Positions 6,792-11,710 of a stretch of DNA of 11,710 bases are shown in pieces. Under the pieces are notes generated by a model. That model saw nothing but the letters and a program-made list of their open reading frames with translations. It was not told the DNA's origin and did no database searches. The stretch's first letter is position 1, and every line of letters begins with the position of its first letter. The DNA is taken from NCBI GenBank assembly GCA_964599885.1, contig CAZRHH010000088.1, positions 1 to 11,710 on the forward strand. The letters are read 5' to 3'. This DNA comes from CAZRHH01 sp964599885. GTDB lineage: Bacteria > Chloroflexota > Dehalococcoidia > DSTF01 > JACRBR01. The translations under genes were made by a program, and so were the position numbers.

Positions 6792-7685
6792 ATGAAGGAG
6801 CTGACACTCGGTCTGGCGCTCGGCGCCGGCGGCACGAAAGGCGCGGCGCACGTCGGCGTTATGCGCGTGCTCGAGGACGCCGGCCTGAAAGCCAGCGTGG
6901 TCGCCGGCACGAGCATCGGATCGCTCTACGGCGGCGCGTACGCCGTCGGCCGCTCGCCGCATGAGATGGAAGACGGCATCCGCACCTGCCCGCGCGGCGA
7001 CGTCGTCAACTTCTTCCGCTACCGCCTGAAGATCCGTCACAACAATCGCCTGTCGCGACGCTTTTACGAGGCGCTCGCCGGCCACCACATCGAGAACCTG
7101 CCGATCAAGTACGCCGCCACCGCGTCCGACATGCGCTCGCGCAGCCAGGTGACGATCGACCGCGGCCCGATCATCGATGCCATCGAAGCAAGCATCGCGA
7201 TCCCCGTCATCGCGCGTCCTGTCTCGCATCAGGGACGCTACCTGCTCGACGGCGGCTTCTGGGACACGGCGCCCGTCGACGCCGCTGCCGAACTCGGCGC
7301 CGACGTGATCGTCGCCGTCGTCCTCGGCCGCCCGCTCGCCATCCCGTTGAAGATGCAGGCGCCGGCGGCCTGGGTCGCCGACCGGCTCGAACGCGTGCCG
7401 CTCGCCCGGACGATGGCCGGCGTGCCGTTCACGATCCACGCCTGCTCGACGCCGCTGCGCCCCGGCCGCACGGCGCAGATCGTCATCCGCCCGAAGATGC
7501 CGCGCAGCCTCGGCGGCACGTCGCCGTTCCACATGACGCAGTATCTGGATGCCGGCGTTCGCGCAGCAGAAGAAGCGCTCCCCGCCATCCGCGCCCTCCT
7601 CGCCGGCGAAGCCCCGATGGCCGTCGCCGAAGAGTTCACCCCGGCAACGGCACCCGCGCTGCAGTTGGAACTCGGCGGCGCGTAG
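6792..7685 (+). CDS. Patatin-like phospholipase/esterase, RssA type
   Basis: Serine lipid acyl hydrolase of 297 residues, the usual size for bacterial single-domain patatins. The oxyanion-hole loop LALGAGGTKGAAHVGV (about residues 8-23) is followed by the nucleophile elbow GTSIG (Ser41). The second member of the catalytic dyad is Asp153 in LLDGG. AIPVI and PVDAAAELGAD between and after these are also family-typical. No signal peptide, CBS or cNMP domain is present, so it is probably soluble in the cytoplasm or loosely membrane-associated. It is transcribed alone from its own promoter and converges on the VOC gene. The natural substrate is unknown; phospholipid or acyl-ester hydrolysis is the family expectation. 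A functional link to FakAB, by supplying free fatty acid, is possible but is only inference. Confidence 0.88.
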   Translation: MKELTLGLALGAGGTKGAAHVGVMRVLEDAGLKASVVAGTSIGSLYGGAYAVGRSPHEMEDGIRTCPRGDVVNFFRYRLKIRHNNRLSRRFYEALAGHHIENLPIKYAATASDMRSRSQVTIDRGPIIDAIEASIAIPVIARPVSHQGRYLLDGGFWDTAPVDAAAELGADVIVAVVLGRPLAIPLKMQAPAAWVADRLERVPLARTMAGVPFTIHACSTPLRPGRTAQIVIRPKMPRSLGGTSPFHMTQYLDAGVRAAEEALPAIRALLAGEAPMAVAEEFTPATAPALQLELGGA

Positions 7686-7696
7686 GCTGTCTGGTT

Positions 7697-7720
7697 GTGG
7701 CGGCACAGCTTGCTGTGCCG
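7697..7720. repeat. Palindromic repeat family A, copy 1
   Basis: CGGCACAGC (7701-7709) and its exact reverse complement GCTGTGCCG (7712-7720) around TT, preceded by GTGG. The 13-mer GTGGCGGCACAGC recurs at 7823. It begins 12 nt after the patatin stop and has no T-run. Confidence 0.8.
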
Positions 7721-7759
7721 ATTGCCGGAAGGGGCAACGACACCGATCCCACCACCACG

Positions 7760-7790
7760 GTAGGGACCCCGCTTGCCGGGCCCCGGTCGA
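7760..7790. repeat. GTAGGGAC...CCCGGTCGA repeat family B, copy 1
   Basis: Begins GTAGGGACCCCG and ends CCCCGGTCGA. The core CCCG (7768-7771) pairs with CGGG (7777-7780). The same outer sequence occurs at 9417-9449 around a different but better-formed hairpin. Confidence 0.65.
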
Positions 7791-7822
7791 ACTGGCCACA
7801 CGTGTGCACGGCGGTCACACCC

Positions 7823-7846
7823 GTGGCGGCACAGCAAGCTGTGCCG
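7823..7846. repeat. Palindromic repeat family A, copy 2
   Basis: GTGG followed by CGGCACAGC, AA and GCTGTGCCG (palindrome 7827-7846). The arms and the GTGG prefix are identical to copy 1, and the start is exactly 126 bp downstream of it; only the 2-nt centre differs. Confidence 0.8.
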
Positions 7847-7884
7847 TTCCCCGCAACGAACAACACATTCAATACGCGACCGTA

Positions 7885-7905
7885 GCGCGGGCTTTCAGTC
7901 CGCGC
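7885..7905. repeat. GC-rich hairpin between the convergent patatin and VOC genes
   Basis: GCGCGGGCT (7885-7893), loop TTC, AGTCCGCGC (7897-7905): a 9-bp stem with one G-T wobble, preceded by GTA as in the family B repeats. It lies 45 nt beyond the VOC stop on the minus strand and could help end transcription from either side. No T-tract is present. Confidence 0.5.
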
Positions 7906-7949
7906 GTTCGCCAATGCAAGCGCAGCCCTCGATCTGCACCGCACGCCCC

Positions 7950-8441
7950 CTACACCGCCACACCCTCCGCCGCACGCTCCAGCGTCGCGATATCAAGCTT
8001 CTTCATCTTCAGAAACGCCGCTGTCACACGCTCGACTTTCGCCTGATCGTCGTCCTGCATCATCTCGTCGAGCTGCTCCGGGACGATCTGCCAAGAAAGG
8101 CCGTACTTGTCCTTCAGCCAGCCGCACATGCTCTCTTCGCCGCCCGCCGTCAGCTTCTCCCAGAAGTAGTCGATCTCCTTCTGGTCCGCGCACGGCACCG
8201 AGAACGAAACGGATTCGTTGAACTTGAAGTCCGGCCCGCCGTTCAGCGCAACGAACTCGTTGCCATCAAGCTCGAACGCCACGGTCAGGACGGATCCGGC
8301 CGGCTTGCCGGAGACTTCGGTCGCCGCCTCGGGATAGCGCGTGATCTCTTTAATCTTCGAGTTCTTGAAGATCGACGTGTAGAACTTCGCCGCTTCTTCG
8401 GCCTCGTTGTCCAGCCACAGGTTCGGAGTGATCTTCTTCAT
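7950..8441 (-). CDS. VOC superfamily protein, PhnB-like (3-dmu-9_3-mt family)
   Basis: A 163-residue protein of the glyoxalase/bleomycin-resistance (VOC) superfamily. The subfamily markers are ITPNLWLDNEAEEAAKFY at the N-terminus, SIFKNSKI, then FELDGNEFVALNGG, a central FSVPCADQKEIDYFW, GGEESMCGWLKDKYGLSWQI, and KMKKLDIATLERA near the end. This subfamily is often annotated as PhnB-like or 3-demethylubiquinone methyltransferase-like on homology alone, but its enzymatic activity is generally unproven. No signal peptide is seen. The start at 8441 is supported by AAAGGA (plus-strand 8448-8453), 6 nt before the ATG. The gene faces the patatin gene tail to tail and lies downstream of the HAD gene in the same direction, separated from it by about 206 bp holding a palindromic repeat, so co-transcription with HAD is unlikely. 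Confidence 0.88.
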   Translation of the reverse strand: MKKITPNLWLDNEAEEAAKFYTSIFKNSKIKEITRYPEAATEVSGKPAGSVLTVAFELDGNEFVALNGGPDFKFNESVSFSVPCADQKEIDYFWEKLTAGGEESMCGWLKDKYGLSWQIVPEQLDEMMQDDDQAKVERVTAAFLKMKKLDIATLERAAEGVAV

Positions 8442-8592
8442 GGCGCTTCCTTTCGTGCTGCCTTCGATTGGTCCACCGGAAACTCAAAGCGCAGGCAACA
8501 TGCTACGCACGCCGCCCGAACGCGCGGCTGGCGTATTGTTCTCACTTCTGGCGATTCCGTTACATCGCCCGCCGGATCGCTGCGACCGACGA

Positions 8593-8612
8593 CGGCACAG
8601 CGCGCTGTGCCG
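8593..8612. repeat. Palindromic repeat family A, copy 3
   Basis: CGGCACAGC, GC, GCTGTGCCG: a perfect 20-bp palindrome with the same 9-nt arms as the copies at 7701 and 7827, but without the GTGG prefix. It lies between the HAD and VOC genes, 36 bp beyond the HAD stop on the minus strand. Nothing else recognisable is seen in the 206-bp gap 8442-8647. Confidence 0.75.
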
Positions 8613-8647
8613 CTACCGTCCCCGTATCGATTCGCCAAGCGCGCTCC

Positions 8648-9361
8648 TCACGCGAGTTCCGCGATGCTCCGCACGATGCGATGCGGCCGCACATCGATCC
8701 CATCCGGCGCGCCCGCTCCCTCCGCATCGACCCACACCGTGTGCAGCCCGAGCGCGATCGCCGGCGCGATGTCCGCCTGCAGGTTGTCGCCGACCATCCA
8801 GGCGCTGCCGGGCTCGCACGCCGTCTGCTGCAGCGCGTGTTCGAACACGCGCGCGTCCGGCTTGCCGCAGCCAAACTCGCCTTCGACGATGATGCAATCG
8901 AAGTAGTGCGCCAGCCCCCACTTGTCGATGCTCAGGCGCTGGCCGTAGCTGCCGCCGTTCGTGATCAGCGCCAGCGGGATGCCGCGCTCGCGCAGCGCTA
9001 CGAGCGTCTCAATCGCACCGGGGAACGGCGCGATCTTCGCGTCGCGCTCGGTGCGGTAATCGAGCGCGATCCGCGCCGCCAGTTCCGGATCATCCTGCCC
9101 AAGCGACGCCAGCGCGTCCGTGACGATGCGCGTCGTCGCCGCGAGCAGATCCATGCGTCCGAGTTTCGAGAGCACGTCATCGGCCCAGAACGCGTCGCGC
9201 GCGACATACACGGCCTCGACCAGCGCATGGCCCGTCAGCGACGCCACGCCGGCGGCTCCCTCGGCGCACGCGCGCTTCCACGACTCACCCATCGCCGACT
9301 GCCAGTCGAGAATCGTGCCATCCATGTCGAAGAAGATTGCGTTTGGTGTCGGTGCATCCAT
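8648..9361 (-). CDS. HAD superfamily hydrolase (phosphatase-like)
   Basis: A 237-residue haloacid-dehalogenase-fold hydrolase, probably a small-molecule phosphatase. All four HAD motifs are present in order: motif I IFFDMDGTIL (nucleophile D12, acid/base D14), motif II LALITNG (T134), motif III with K167 in GKPDARVF, and motif IV MVGDNLQADI (D192, D197). The helical cap lies between motifs I and II (about residues 20-100), the subclass I arrangement shared by YjjG/pyrimidine-nucleotidase-like and phosphoglycolate-phosphatase-like proteins. Substrate cannot be assigned. The ATG at 9361 leaves the usual short lead before motif I. There is no Shine-Dalgarno, but a promoter is positioned for a leaderless message. 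The gene is divergent from the GNAT gene. Confidence 0.88.
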   Translation of the reverse strand: MDAPTPNAIFFDMDGTILDWQSAMGESWKRACAEGAAGVASLTGHALVEAVYVARDAFWADDVLSKLGRMDLLAATTRIVTDALASLGQDDPELAARIALDYRTERDAKIAPFPGAIETLVALRERGIPLALITNGGSYGQRLSIDKWGLAHYFDCIIVEGEFGCGKPDARVFEHALQQTACEPGSAWMVGDNLQADIAPAIALGLHTVWVDAEGAGAPDGIDVRPHRIVRSIAELA

Positions 9362-9367
9362 GCCGGG

Positions 9368-9397
9368 AGGCTATCGCGCCAGCGTGCCGAACGGCAA
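9368..9397 (-). promoter_or_regulatory. Leaderless-type promoter of the HAD gene
   Basis: On the minus strand: TTGCCG (9397-9392), an 18-bp spacer, TAGCCT (9373-9368), then 6 nt to the ATG at 9361. This is the same layout as before the thioredoxin-like gene (TTGCCG, 18 bp, TACGCT, 6 nt, ATG). No Shine-Dalgarno precedes the ATG. Confidence 0.5.
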
Positions 9398-9416
9398 CGT
9401 CGCGCGCGGCATAAAT

Positions 9417-9449
9417 GTAGGGACGCACCTTTAGGTCCGTCCCGGTCGA
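9417..9449. repeat. GTAGGGAC...CCCGGTCGA repeat family B, copy 2
   Basis: GGGACG (9420-9425) pairs with CGTCCC (9438-9443) and ACCT (9427-9430) with AGGT (9433-9436), with one C/C mismatch and a TT loop. The outer GTAGGGAC and CCCGGTCGA match the copy at 7760. It lies between two divergent gene starts, so it is not a terminator for either neighbour. Confidence 0.7.
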
Positions 9450-9518
9450 GCCGCGACAACTTCTCCTACTCGTAACCGCCCAACGTTGACCCGCGCGCGC
9501 CCGCTCGTCACCCTGCGT

Positions 9519-9524
9519 GAGAGG
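9519..9524 (+). promoter_or_regulatory. Ribosome binding site of the GNAT gene
   Basis: GAGAGG lies 6 nt before ATG 9531 and supports that start over the in-frame TTG at 9486. Confidence 0.55.
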
Positions 9525-9530
9525 CCCGCG

Positions 9531-10055
9531 ATGATCAGCGACCAGCAACCCACGACCAGCGACCCCACCATCCGCCCCGCCGAACCGCGCGACATCCCGC
9601 GTCTCACGGAGATCTACAACCACTACATCATCCACACCGCGACGACGTTCGATCTCGAGCCGCAAACCATCGAACAGCGCGGCGAATGGTTCGCGCACTA
9701 CGGCACGACCGGACGCCACCGTCTGCTCGTCGCCGAGCGCGATAGCGTGGTCGTGGGGTACACGGCCTCGAGCCCGTTCGCGCAGAAGCGCGCGTACGAG
9801 ACGACGGTCGAGATGACGATCATCTGCGCGCCCGAGGCCGTCGGCTTCGGCATCGGCCGCCAGCTCTACGCCGCCATCTTCGACGCCCTCCGCAACGAAG
9901 ACATCCACGCCGCCGCCGCCCTCATCACGCTCCCCAACGACGCATCCTGCGCGCTGCACGAGCGCTTCGGCTTCACCCGCGCCGCCGTGCTACCGGAGGT
10001 CGGCCGCAAGTTCGGCCAGTACCACGATGTGGTGTGGTACTACCGCCGGTTTTAG
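9531..10055 (+). CDS. GNAT N-acetyltransferase, PAT/MnaT (YncA)-like
   Basis: A 174-residue acetyl-CoA-dependent N-acetyltransferase of the phosphinothricin/methionine-sulfone acetyltransferase branch. Branch markers are IRPAEPRDIPRLTEIYNHY (from about residue 14), TATTFDLEP (about 36-44), the EWF segment, and near the end NDASCALHERFGF, GRKFGQYHDVVWY. The acetyl-CoA loop GFGIGR (about 105-110) is preserved, but the position three residues before the first Gly of the GxG pair, often Arg or Gln, is Val. Natural substrates in this branch are amino-acid analogues such as methionine sulfoximine or sulfone; herbicide resistance should not be assumed. The ATG at 9531 is chosen for its Shine-Dalgarno. 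The stop codon overlaps that of the convergent minus-strand gene, leaving no room for a terminator between them. Confidence 0.88.
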   Translation: MISDQQPTTSDPTIRPAEPRDIPRLTEIYNHYIIHTATTFDLEPQTIEQRGEWFAHYGTTGRHRLLVAERDSVVVGYTASSPFAQKRAYETTVEMTIICAPEAVGFGIGRQLYAAIFDALRNEDIHAAAALITLPNDASCALHERFGFTRAAVLPEVGRKFGQYHDVVWYYRRF

Positions 10056-10534
10056 TCCTCGATGTCTTCGCTCGCATCATCCTCGGGGCCAAAAGCACCA
10101 AGTTGAAACGCCGACAGATAGGAGAAGTTGACCGAGAACTCCAGCCCCGGCCATGTCCGGATAAGGTCTCGCGCGGTGAGCACCCCGCCCAGCGGCACCT
10201 CGACTCGGACGATTGCCATATCGCCGGGCTTAGGATCTGGATCGAGGCGGGTGCCCGTGAGACCTACGGCTTCCAGACGTGAAACGAAGTCCTCCAGATC
10301 AACGGAGGGCGGGACCACCACGTGCAGTCCCCCCTCGAAGTAGTATCCGCCAGTCGTCTCGTCGAACCCGATCACGACGGGCGTCTCGTCCGGTTCAGCC
10401 CGCACGACGGTATACGGCGCAGGCGTGAACACGAACTCTTTGTCGCCGTCGTCCGAGCCGTCGCACGACACGCCGGCCGCCGTCGCAGCGACTACGGCAA
10501 CCACACCCAAACGCCGCCAGTCAATCAGCATCAT
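10052..10534 (-). CDS. Small secreted/lipoprotein-like protein with a possible subtilisin-propeptide (I9-like) domain
   Basis: A 160-residue protein that I do not recognise firmly. The N-terminus (MLIDWRR, a hydrophobic stretch to about residue 20, then AAGVSC) looks like an export signal. C24 could be a lipidated Cys, but Gly at -3 makes the lipobox atypical; an acidic Ser/Asp linker follows. The C-terminal half shows a beta-alpha-beta-like pattern: VVVPPSVDLEDFVSRLEAVG, then VRVEVPLGGVLTARDLI and WPGLEFSVNFSY. This resembles the serine-protease prodomain pattern with a hydrophobic strand, a helix, and an LPGVEYAEPNY-like end. No protease domain is attached. The tail is very acidic. ATG 10534 (an adjacent ATG at 10531 is equivalent) is favoured over a TTG further upstream because a promoter sits exactly before it. 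The domain match is a judgement by eye. Confidence 0.6.
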   Translation of the reverse strand: MMLIDWRRLGVVAVVAATAAGVSCDGSDDGDKEFVFTPAPYTVVRAEPDETPVVIGFDETTGGYYFEGGLHVVVPPSVDLEDFVSRLEAVGLTGTRLDPDPKPGDMAIVRVEVPLGGVLTARDLIRTWPGLEFSVNFSYLSAFQLGAFGPEDDASEDIED

Positions 10535-10540
10535 CCGCCC

Positions 10541-10569
10541 ATCATCAGACCCGCCCCTTCGCCCGTCAA
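10541..10569 (-). promoter_or_regulatory. Promoter of the secreted-protein gene, leaderless-type
   Basis: On the minus strand: TTGACG (10569-10564), a 17-bp spacer, GATGAT (10546-10541, 4 of 6), and 6 nt to ATG 10534. Predicted transcription begins at or next to the ATG. A GGGCGG just before the ATG is a poor ribosome site. Confidence 0.45.
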
Positions 10570-10603
10570 CCGCCAAGTCGTTCCCCGCTCAGCCCGAGTT
10601 CCC

Positions 10604-10638
10604 TTCCCGCTTCCCGCTTCCTGCCTCCCGCTTCCCAA
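10604..10638. repeat. Tandem heptamer repeat, five units
   Basis: TTCCCGC, TTCCCGC, TTCCTGC, CTCCCGC, TTCCCAA in direct succession. The array is pyrimidine-rich on the plus strand and ends 3 bp before the TGA of the purA extended -10, so it occupies the -35 and spacer zone. Confidence 0.7.
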
Positions 10639-10641
10639 ACC

Positions 10642-10650
10642 TGATATAAT
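10642..10650 (+). promoter_or_regulatory. Extended -10 promoter of purA
   Basis: TGATATAAT is a perfect extended -10 (TGnTATAAT) with the consensus hexamer at 10645-10650. No good -35 is present at 16-18 bp, where the heptamer repeat lies. Transcription would start at about 10657, giving a leader of roughly 76 nt. Confidence 0.7.
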
Positions 10651-10691
10651 GCGCCCGGTTTGCGCCTTAGCGCGCATGCACGTTTCTGCGG

Positions 10692-10732
10692 AAGGAGCGG
10701 CCGGGTCGCATTGCGGCTGTCGGCCGTTAGTT
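10692..10732 (+). promoter_or_regulatory. purA leader: Shine-Dalgarno, hairpin, then start codon
   Basis: AAGGAG (10692-10697) is a good ribosome site, but it lies 35 nt before ATG 10733, too far to act directly. Between them, GGCCG (10699-10703) pairs with CGGCC (10721-10725), and an inner stem around CGC/GCG (10707-10709 and 10713-10715) continues to an ATT loop. Folding this hairpin leaves one base before and seven after it, for an effective spacing of 8 nt. No other ribosome site is seen in GTTAGTT before the ATG. Folding was judged by eye. Confidence 0.45.
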
Positions 10733-11710
10733 ATGCCAGCTGTAGTCGTTATCGGTGGCCAATGGGGCGACGAGGGCAAGGGCCGCGTCGTCGACCTGAT
10801 CGCGCAGGGCGCGTCCGTCGTCGCGCGCTACTCTGCCGGCAATAACGCCGGCCACACCGTGATCAACGATCGCGGCGAGTTCAAGCTGAACGTCGTGCCG
10901 GCCGGCATCTTCTATCCCGAGAAGACGTGCATCATCGGCAACGGCGTCGCGCTCGACCCCGCCATTGTGCTCAACGAGATCGACCAGCTCGTGACGCGCG
11001 GCATCAGCGTCGAGCACCTGTTCATCTCCGACCGCGCGCACGTCGTCATGCCGTGGCACCCGCTGGTCGATATCGCCGACGAAGAGATGCGCGGCGCGGC
11101 GGCGATCGGCACCACGGGACGCGGCATCGGCCCCTGCTTCACTGACAAGGTGGCGCGCCTCGGCATCCGCGTCGGCGACCTCATCGACCCGGAAGCGTTC
11201 CGCGCCCGGCTCGACTTCATCCTGCCGTACAAGAACAAGGTGCTGACGCAGCTCTACGGTCTGCCCGCGCTCGCGTTCGACGACGTCTACAACCTGTACT
11301 GCGAACACGGCGCCCGCCTCGCGCCGTTCGTCCGCGACACCGCGCAGATCGTCCACGAAGCGCTCGACCGCAACGAGACCGTGCTGCTCGAAGGCGCGCA
11401 GGGCTGCCTCCTCGATCTCGATGCCGGCACGTACGAGTACGTGACGTCATCGGTGCCGTCATCGTCCGCCGGTGGCGCCGGTATCGGCATCGGCATCGGG
11501 CCGACCGTCATCCAGCAGGTCGTCGGCATCTACAAGGCCTACGTCACGCGCGTCGGAAACGGCCCGATGCCGAGCGAACTGCTCGACGAGACCGGCATGA
11601 TCCTGCGGCTCGAAGGCCCGCGCCCCGAGATCGGCACGACGACCGGCCGCCCGCGCCGCACCGGCTGGTTCGACGCCGTCGCCTCACGCTACAGCGCGAT
11701 GGTCAACGGC
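10733..11710 (+). CDS. purA: Adenylosuccinate synthetase PurA, 3' partial
   Basis: Catalyses IMP + aspartate + GTP to adenylosuccinate, the first committed step to AMP; cytoplasmic. The 326 residues in the window correspond to about three quarters of the usual 430 or so. The N-terminus VVVIGGQWGDEGKGRVVD holds the P-loop-like GTP site with catalytic D13 and K16, and NNAGHT holds the second catalytic residue H41. Further motifs are IGNGVALDP, IGTTGRGIGPCFTDKVAR, LLEGAQGCLLDLDAGTYEYV and, near the window end, GTTTGRPRRTGWFD (IMP/GTP site). The stretch after YVTSS reads VPSSSAGGAGIGIGIGP, longer in Ser/Gly than the E. coli form but consistent with the family. ATG 10733 matches the family start exactly, and no alternative start exists upstream in frame. 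It has its own promoter and an unusual leader. The coding sequence continues past the window edge. Confidence 0.97.
   Translation, partial: MPAVVVIGGQWGDEGKGRVVDLIAQGASVVARYSAGNNAGHTVINDRGEFKLNVVPAGIFYPEKTCIIGNGVALDPAIVLNEIDQLVTRGISVEHLFISDRAHVVMPWHPLVDIADEEMRGAAAIGTTGRGIGPCFTDKVARLGIRVGDLIDPEAFRARLDFILPYKNKVLTQLYGLPALAFDDVYNLYCEHGARLAPFVRDTAQIVHEALDRNETVLLEGAQGCLLDLDAGTYEYVTSSVPSSSAGGAGIGIGIGPTVIQQVVGIYKAYVTRVGNGPMPSELLDETGMILRLEGPRPEIGTTTGRPRRTGWFDAVASRYSAMVNG

Noticed and set aside
6480..7799. Minus-strand open frame of 439 codons across the thioredoxin and patatin genes
   Set aside because: It spans two plus-strand genes with intact catalytic motifs plus the promoter between them, and its own translation shows no family features.
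7697..8612. CRISPR-like array from the repeated CGGCACAGC units
   Set aside because: Spacing is irregular (126 bp, then about 770 bp with a gene between), the units are only about 20 bp perfect palindromes, and no cas gene is present.
7773..8906. Plus-strand open frame of 377 codons through the VOC and HAD genes
   Set aside because: It runs through two palindromic repeats and two well-defined minus-strand genes; no motif or plausible start.
9486..9530. N-terminal extension of the GNAT protein from TTG 9486
   Set aside because: The extra 15 residues have no family match, and ATG 9531 has a GAGAGG ribosome site. The TTGACC at 9486 could be a -35 but has no convincing -10.
9531..10055. Herbicide (phosphinothricin) resistance gene
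   Set aside because: The branch is right, but most chromosomal members act on methionine derivatives or other amino acids, and nothing in the context indicates a resistance locus.
10657..10732. Riboswitch in the purA leader
   Set aside because: The leader is short (about 76 nt) and I see no consensus of a known purine, PRPP or ppGpp aptamer. Only simple hairpins (for example GCGC-CTTA-GCGC at 10662-10673) are visible.

Overview
The window is GC-rich bacterial DNA, roughly two-thirds G+C by eye, with tightly packed genes on both strands. Three things together suggest Chloroflexota, possibly a Dehalococcoidia-like lineage: an adjacent FakA/FakB (DAK2/DegV) pair, a secreted dockerin-only protein, and a very large adenylate-cyclase/STAND-ATPase/TPR protein. 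This is inference from gene families and was not checked against any database. No phage, transposase, CRISPR, tRNA or rRNA is visible.

Left part, + strand (1-2737): the nearly complete fatty-acid kinase catalytic subunit FakA (its start lies just before the window) is followed after 1 nt by the acyl-carrier subunit FakB. Twenty-one nt later comes a small secreted protein consisting only of a dockerin domain. FakA and FakB together turn exogenous or recycled fatty acids into acyl-phosphate for phospholipid synthesis. Next, 2817-6077 encodes a 1086-residue class III cyclase fused to a STAND ATPase and TPR-like repeats, with an apparent leaderless extended -10 promoter. Then come a cytoplasmic CxxC thioredoxin-like protein (6151-6639) and an RssA-type patatin-like esterase (6792-7685).

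Middle part: the patatin gene converges on a minus-strand VOC/PhnB-like gene (7950-8441). The 264-bp gap between them is full of short palindromes. A minus-strand HAD hydrolase (8648-9361) follows, divergent from a + strand PAT/MnaT-like GNAT acetyltransferase (9531-10055). The GNAT stop codon overlaps the stop of a minus-strand small secreted protein (10052-10534) whose C-terminal half looks like a free-standing subtilisin-propeptide (I9-like) domain.

Right edge: purA (adenylosuccinate synthetase) begins at 10733 and runs off the window. It has a TGATATAAT extended -10 promoter, a tandem heptamer tract just upstream of the promoter, and an unusual leader in which a hairpin sits between a good Shine-Dalgarno and the ATG.

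Apart from fakA-fakB, the genes look like independent housekeeping or accessory functions, and I see no multi-gene novel system. The more interesting signals are regulatory and structural: repeated leaderless-promoter architectures, two families of intergenic palindromic repeats, the purA leader, the solo dockerin and the propeptide-like secreted protein.
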